This document shows positions 61,501-64,000 of a stretch of 64,000 nucleotides of DNA, piece by piece; the first letter of the stretch is position 1; every line of letters starts with the position of its first letter. Origin of the DNA: Phytopseudomonas daroniae (GTDB lineage Bacteria; Pseudomonadota; Gammaproteobacteria; Pseudomonadales; Pseudomonadaceae). Below the pieces are notes generated by a model that did not search any database, had not been told where the DNA came from, and saw only the letters and a program-made list of their open reading frames with translations. Both the position numbers and the translations under genes were made by a program. The stretch spans positions 1 through 64,000 of the forward strand of contig NZ_QJUI01000016.1 in assembly GCF_004327285.1 (NCBI RefSeq), in the 5' to 3' direction.

Positions 61501-62008
61501 GCGTGGGAATGCCGCAGCCGAAGGTGAAGGCGTGGGCCACATCCTTGTGCCAGTTGCAGATCTCGGTGGCATAGCTGGTGTTGGGGCTGCCATAGCGGCG
61601 GATCAGCCGCTCGATCCAGTCGATACTGTCGCTCAGCGGCGTGCCGCTGGGCGTGGTCACGCTGAAGGCGAAGGCCTCGGCACCGCGTCGTGCTTTGATG
61701 GTGGCCATGCGCTCGGCGATCTCGTCCAGCGCCTCGTCCCAGGAAATACGTACCCAACCGGGATCGGCATCGCCTTTGGGGCGCGTCCTGCGCATGGGGT
61801 GCAGCAAGCGTTCGGCGCTGTCCACCAGCTCGGGCGCCGCCTTGCCCTTGAGGCACATGGACGCCCCGGTGGGGTGCTCGGGATTGGGCTGCACGGCGAT
61901 CAGCCGATCGTTCTCGACCAGGTTGAGTGTGCCGCAGCGGGAGCGGCAGAGCGTGCAGTAACCCGGTTTGAGCGCCAAGGAAGAAACCCATGCAGTACCA
62001 AAGGACAT
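58595..62008 (-). CDS. Molybdopterin oxidoreductase fused to FAD/NAD reductase and 2Fe-2S domains
   Basis: 1137 residues from the ATG at 62008 (an ATG at 62068 would add 20; no clear ribosome site for either). Residues 18-52 hold a 4Fe-4S site (Cys18, 21, 25, 52). The molybdopterin-binding catalytic part runs to about 720, with a candidate Mo-ligand Cys in YATEICNWHKD and ILLWGHNPTNTW. From about 780 come a ferredoxin-reductase flavin domain (TRAYSLTG), an NAD domain (FYAGGIGITPFI), and a C-terminal ferredoxin with C-x4-C-x2-C (GCRVGQCESC) and CLSC. The protein is therefore self-contained from NAD(P)H to Mo. The substrate is unknown. A divergent LysR gene starts 74 bp away. Confidence 0.87.
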   Translation of the reverse strand: MSFGTAWVSSLALKPGYCTLCRSRCGTLNLVENDRLIAVQPNPEHPTGASMCLKGKAAPELVDSAERLLHPMRRTRPKGDADPGWVRISWDEALDEIAERMATIKARRGAEAFAFSVTTPSGTPLSDSIDWIERLIRRYGSPNTSYATEICNWHKDVAHAFTFGCGIPTPDYRHAGLILLWGHNPTNTWLAQAQAIADGRGNGARLLVIDPRETALAREADVWLRVKPGADAALAMGLANLLIESGRFDLGFIERWSNAALLVREDNGRFLRACDLDASADDALVAWDEAAGRPRAMPQVTEDAPGVRVALRGHFTVMTEVGAVACRPAFDLYREACAAFTPGLTAELTWIDEDDLRRAADLIAEASSVAYHAWSGVGQQRNASQTERAIACLYALTGSFDAPGGNRQLGKAAARVVNGLDLIDPVQQAKALGLAQRPLGPPAQGWIMARDLYRAILEGIPYRIEGLLAFGSNPLSSQADAALGTQALQALEFYAHCDLFINPTARYADILLPVNTPWEREGLRIGFEISEEAQEHVQLRQQMVPSRGEARSDNDIVFALANRLGMAADFFGGTLEQGWNAMLEPLGLSVGQLRENPEGLRVPLRHESFKYRRDGFATPTGRVELYSERLLEHGYPPLPLATPPAAEDPRFPLLLSSAKNGYFCHSQHRNLTSLRRKALAPTLTIATALAREKGIAEDDWVRVATASGSARFQARIDDRLHPRVVIGEFGWWQRNQALGLDETPLLGDGNTHYNGLATAEHADPLSGSVPLRDLLCNLRREAPPQVLPARWNGMRDFVVAERHAEAEGVTSVLLRPVDGGLLPDYRPGQHITLRIHTTAHGEQTRAYSLTGPAVDPQRRLYRIAVRHARGQHADGLPWSGKVSSHINLALAVGDRVEVQAPSGTFLIPAKSDRPLVFYAGGIGITPFISALESAAELGFGGDILLLYGNRNGPGHAFRHRLQALAQRLPGLRVVDAYSSPLAAERTGIDYQVLGNVTRCMVPDAFFARRALHYLCGPQIMMDTIIGELEAAGVPRFDIFNEVFRSPAVLPSGNSRFAVTFARSGQTHEWNNEAGPLLTFAERLGIQLPSGCRVGQCESCVVRVLEGEVVHLHGKDPEDARVCLSCQAIPATTLTLDA

Positions 62009-62082
62009 GGAGCTGGAATCTAAGGCACTTGAATGCGATATTCCCAATTCAAATTTTGGAAATAGCATTATCGGGAAAATCG

Positions 62083-62979
62083 ATGCAGCCTACGTTCCGG
62101 CAGTTACAGCATTTCGTGGCGCTGGCCGAAACCGGCCAGGTGTCCCGCGCCGCACTGCGCTGTCATGTATCGCAATCGGCCATGACTGCCTCACTGCAGG
62201 GGCTGGAAAAGGGGTTGGGCATACCCCTGTTCACCCGCCAGGCGGGTGGGGTGCGCCTGACCACGGAGGGCTTGCGCTTCCTGCGTAATGCGCAGCGCGT
62301 CATCCATACGCTCGAAGAGGCCGTGGACGACGTACGCACCGTGCCGCTCGAGGTACAGGGGCGGGTGCTGATCGGCCTGACCGAGACCGTCAGCGCCTAC
62401 CTGATGCCGCGATTGCTGCCCGCCCTGAGGCGCAAATTCCCGCGCCTGCAAGTGATCTGCGTCGAGCAGGAACGTCAGCAGATAGAAGAAGCGCTGCTGG
62501 CGGGGCGCCTGGATTTCGCCCTGGTGCTCGCCAGCAACCTGTCCGGCCACCCCGACCTGCACAGTGAGATCCTGCTGCGTTCCACCCGCCAGTTCTGGGC
62601 CAGCCCGGAGCATCCGCTGATCCAGCAGGAGCGCGTATCCCTCGCCGAGGTCGCCACGCAGCAATACCTGCTGCTGGACATGGATGAACACCTGACCACG
62701 GTGGAGCGCTACTGGAGCAGCTACGGGCTGAAACCGCAGGTCTGCCTGCAGAGCCGCTCGATCGAGGCGGTACGCAGCCTGGTCGCCGCGGGGCAGGGCA
62801 TCACCATTCTTTCCGACCTGGTTTACCGCCCCTGGTCACTGGAGGGGCAGCGCATCGCCCGGCGCCCGCTCAGCGATGAAGTGCCCTCCATGGATGTGGG
62901 CCTGGTGTGGAGCGCCAGGCATGCTGCGCAGGATACCTGGCAGGCACTGACCGCCTTCCTGCGTGACGCCATTCACTAG
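62083..62979 (+). CDS. LysR-family transcriptional regulator
   Basis: 298 residues from the ATG at 62083, which has a GGGAAAA ribosome-site-like stretch. The HTH is RQLQHFVALAETGQVSRAALRCHVSQSAMTASLQGLEKGLG; the effector domain begins VQGRVLIGLTETVSAYLMPRLLP. It shares a 74-bp intergenic region with the molybdopterin oxidoreductase gene and probably controls that operon. Confidence 0.92.
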   Translation: MQPTFRQLQHFVALAETGQVSRAALRCHVSQSAMTASLQGLEKGLGIPLFTRQAGGVRLTTEGLRFLRNAQRVIHTLEEAVDDVRTVPLEVQGRVLIGLTETVSAYLMPRLLPALRRKFPRLQVICVEQERQQIEEALLAGRLDFALVLASNLSGHPDLHSEILLRSTRQFWASPEHPLIQQERVSLAEVATQQYLLLDMDEHLTTVERYWSSYGLKPQVCLQSRSIEAVRSLVAAGQGITILSDLVYRPWSLEGQRIARRPLSDEVPSMDVGLVWSARHAAQDTWQALTAFLRDAIH

Positions 62980-63006
62980 GTGTTTCAGCGCCAGCCCGGG
63001 CGCCCC

Positions 63007-64000
63007 TCAGATCCAGCCCAGCCAGCGCCACCAGGTCGCCGCGAACACCAGCATCAGCAGGTAGCCGCCCAGGGTCAGCCAGATGCCGGTGCGCAGAAAC
63101 TGCTTGGAGGTGAAGGTTTCGGTGGCGATGCACACCATGTTCTGTGGCGCGTTGATAGGCAGCAGGAAGCCGAAGCTCATGACGAAGCCCAGCAGCATGC
63201 TGATGCCCAGGGGATTGATGTCGCCGCCGAGCTGCATCAGCAGGGCGATGATGATCGGCAGCATGGCCGAGGTCAGCGCCGTGGCGCTGGCGAAGCCGAG
63301 GTGGATGAGGATCAGGAACAGGCCGAGCACGGCGAATACCCAGAACGGCGACATGCCCTCCATGCCCAGGTGGGTGACCATCAGCCTGGCCAGCCAGGTG
63401 CCGGCCCCGGTGGCCAGCACCGCGGTGCCGAGGCTGATGCCGACGCCGAAGACGATCACCGTGCCCCAGGGGATGCGCGCCTGGGCTTCCTTCCAGCCCA
63501 TCACGCCGATGCCCGGCAGCATCAGCAGCGCCAGGCCGACCATGGTGGTGGAGGCGGTGTCGAAACTGTGCAGCTTGCCTTCGCTGGCCCAGAACGCCAG
63601 CAGGGTCAGGCTGATGGCCATCAGGCGGCGTTCGCTGCCGCTCATCGGGCCCAGTTCGGCCAGCGCCTTGCGCACCGTCTCCTTGCCGCCTTCGATGCGA
63701 TCCGTTTCCGGCGGCATGACCTTGAGGATCACCCAGTAGAGGATCGCCGACATCAGCAGGCTCCAGGGCGCGCCGGCGATCAGCCAGTCCGTCCAGCTCA
63801 CCGATTCGCCGAGCAGGCGCTGCATGAAGCCCACCGTCAGCAGGTTCTGCGCCGCCGAGGTCTGGATGCCGACGTTCCAGATGCTGGTGGCCTGGGCGAC
63901 CAGGATCATGATGCCGCCGGCAAAGGCCGAACGCTTGTCCACGCCGAAGGCGGCGATCACCCCCATCATGATCGGCACCATGCAGGCCACCCGCGCCGTG
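63007..64000 (-). CDS. DASS-family (SLC13-type) anion:sodium symporter, 5' end outside window
   Basis: The visible C-terminal part (about 330 residues) has many membrane segments and family marks: KRSAFAGGIMILVAQATSIWNVG, GVMGWKEAQARIPWGTVIVFGVGISLGTAVLATGAG and MSFGFLLPINAPQNMVCIATETFTSKQF. Members import di- and tricarboxylates or sulfate. The gene continues beyond base 64000, so the true start is not seen. It converges on the LysR gene with a 27-bp gap. Confidence 0.88.
   Translation of the reverse strand, partial: TARVACMVPIMMGVIAAFGVDKRSAFAGGIMILVAQATSIWNVGIQTSAAQNLLTVGFMQRLLGESVSWTDWLIAGAPWSLLMSAILYWVILKVMPPETDRIEGGKETVRKALAELGPMSGSERRLMAISLTLLAFWASEGKLHSFDTASTTMVGLALLMLPGIGVMGWKEAQARIPWGTVIVFGVGISLGTAVLATGAGTWLARLMVTHLGMEGMSPFWVFAVLGLFLILIHLGFASATALTSAMLPIIIALLMQLGGDINPLGISMLLGFVMSFGFLLPINAPQNMVCIATETFTSKQFLRTGIWLTLGGYLLMLVFAATWWRWLGWI

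Noticed and set aside
1..64000. CRISPR arrays, tRNA/rRNA genes, prophage or integrase genes
   Set aside because: No regularly spaced repeats, no tRNA-like cloverleaf ends and no phage or integrase proteins were recognised by reading; a tRNA or covariance-model scan would settle small RNA genes.

Overview
The window is GC-rich, densely coded and looks like a chromosomal stretch of a Pseudomonas. The evidence is a pseudomonad-type OprD porin, a UvrD helicase, many AraC/LysR-regulated catabolic units, and intergenic hairpins of the 'GTAGGATGGGT' and 'GTAGCCCGG...CCCGGG' kinds that I associate with the P. mendocina/stutzeri side of the genus. The species-group assignment is an inference. No rRNA, tRNA, CRISPR array or intact mobile element was recognised. 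Most of the window is transport plus oxidoreductase modules for small organic nutrients.

Left part (1-25743, mostly minus strand): a TRAP binding lipoprotein; uvrD; a MarR regulator; an aliphatic-sulfonate/taurine-type ABC transporter with two permeases, followed by an opine-dehydrogenase-like and a 3-hydroxyacyl-CoA-dehydrogenase-like enzyme, with a divergent AraC regulator; a GMC alcohol dehydrogenase / outer-membrane channel / aldehyde dehydrogenase set with a FeaR-like AraC regulator and a ketopantoate-reductase-like enzyme; and a seven-gene Liv-type ABC operon that also encodes a second ketopantoate-reductase-like protein, a class II aldolase and a PAS-containing chemoreceptor.

Centre (26424-38611, plus strand): a complete indole-3-acetate degradation cluster in the order iacHABICDEFG. 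Together these enzymes convert the plant hormone IAA toward catechol. It is followed by an OprD porin, an MHS-type symporter, an FMN-dependent alpha-hydroxy-acid dehydrogenase and a NIPSNAP protein. The iac cluster and the Liv operon diverge from an AT-rich control region of about 680 bp. No MarR-type iacR lies beside the cluster.

Right part: an aldo/keto reductase with a divergent LysR; a phnDCEE phosphonate/phosphate-type ABC operon lying between a decayed copy and an intact copy of one alpha/beta-hydrolase gene, with an IS110-type transposase scar; an AmpG-like permease; a SulP transporter; a choline-O-sulfate module (betC, choX, LysR); a DOPA-dioxygenase-like protein, an EamA exporter and PbpG; a CigR-like protein; an ornithine-cyclodeaminase-family reductase, an AtoE-type transporter and a 1137-residue molybdopterin oxidoreductase fused to its own flavin and 2Fe-2S reductase, with a divergent LysR; and a DASS transporter cut by the right edge.
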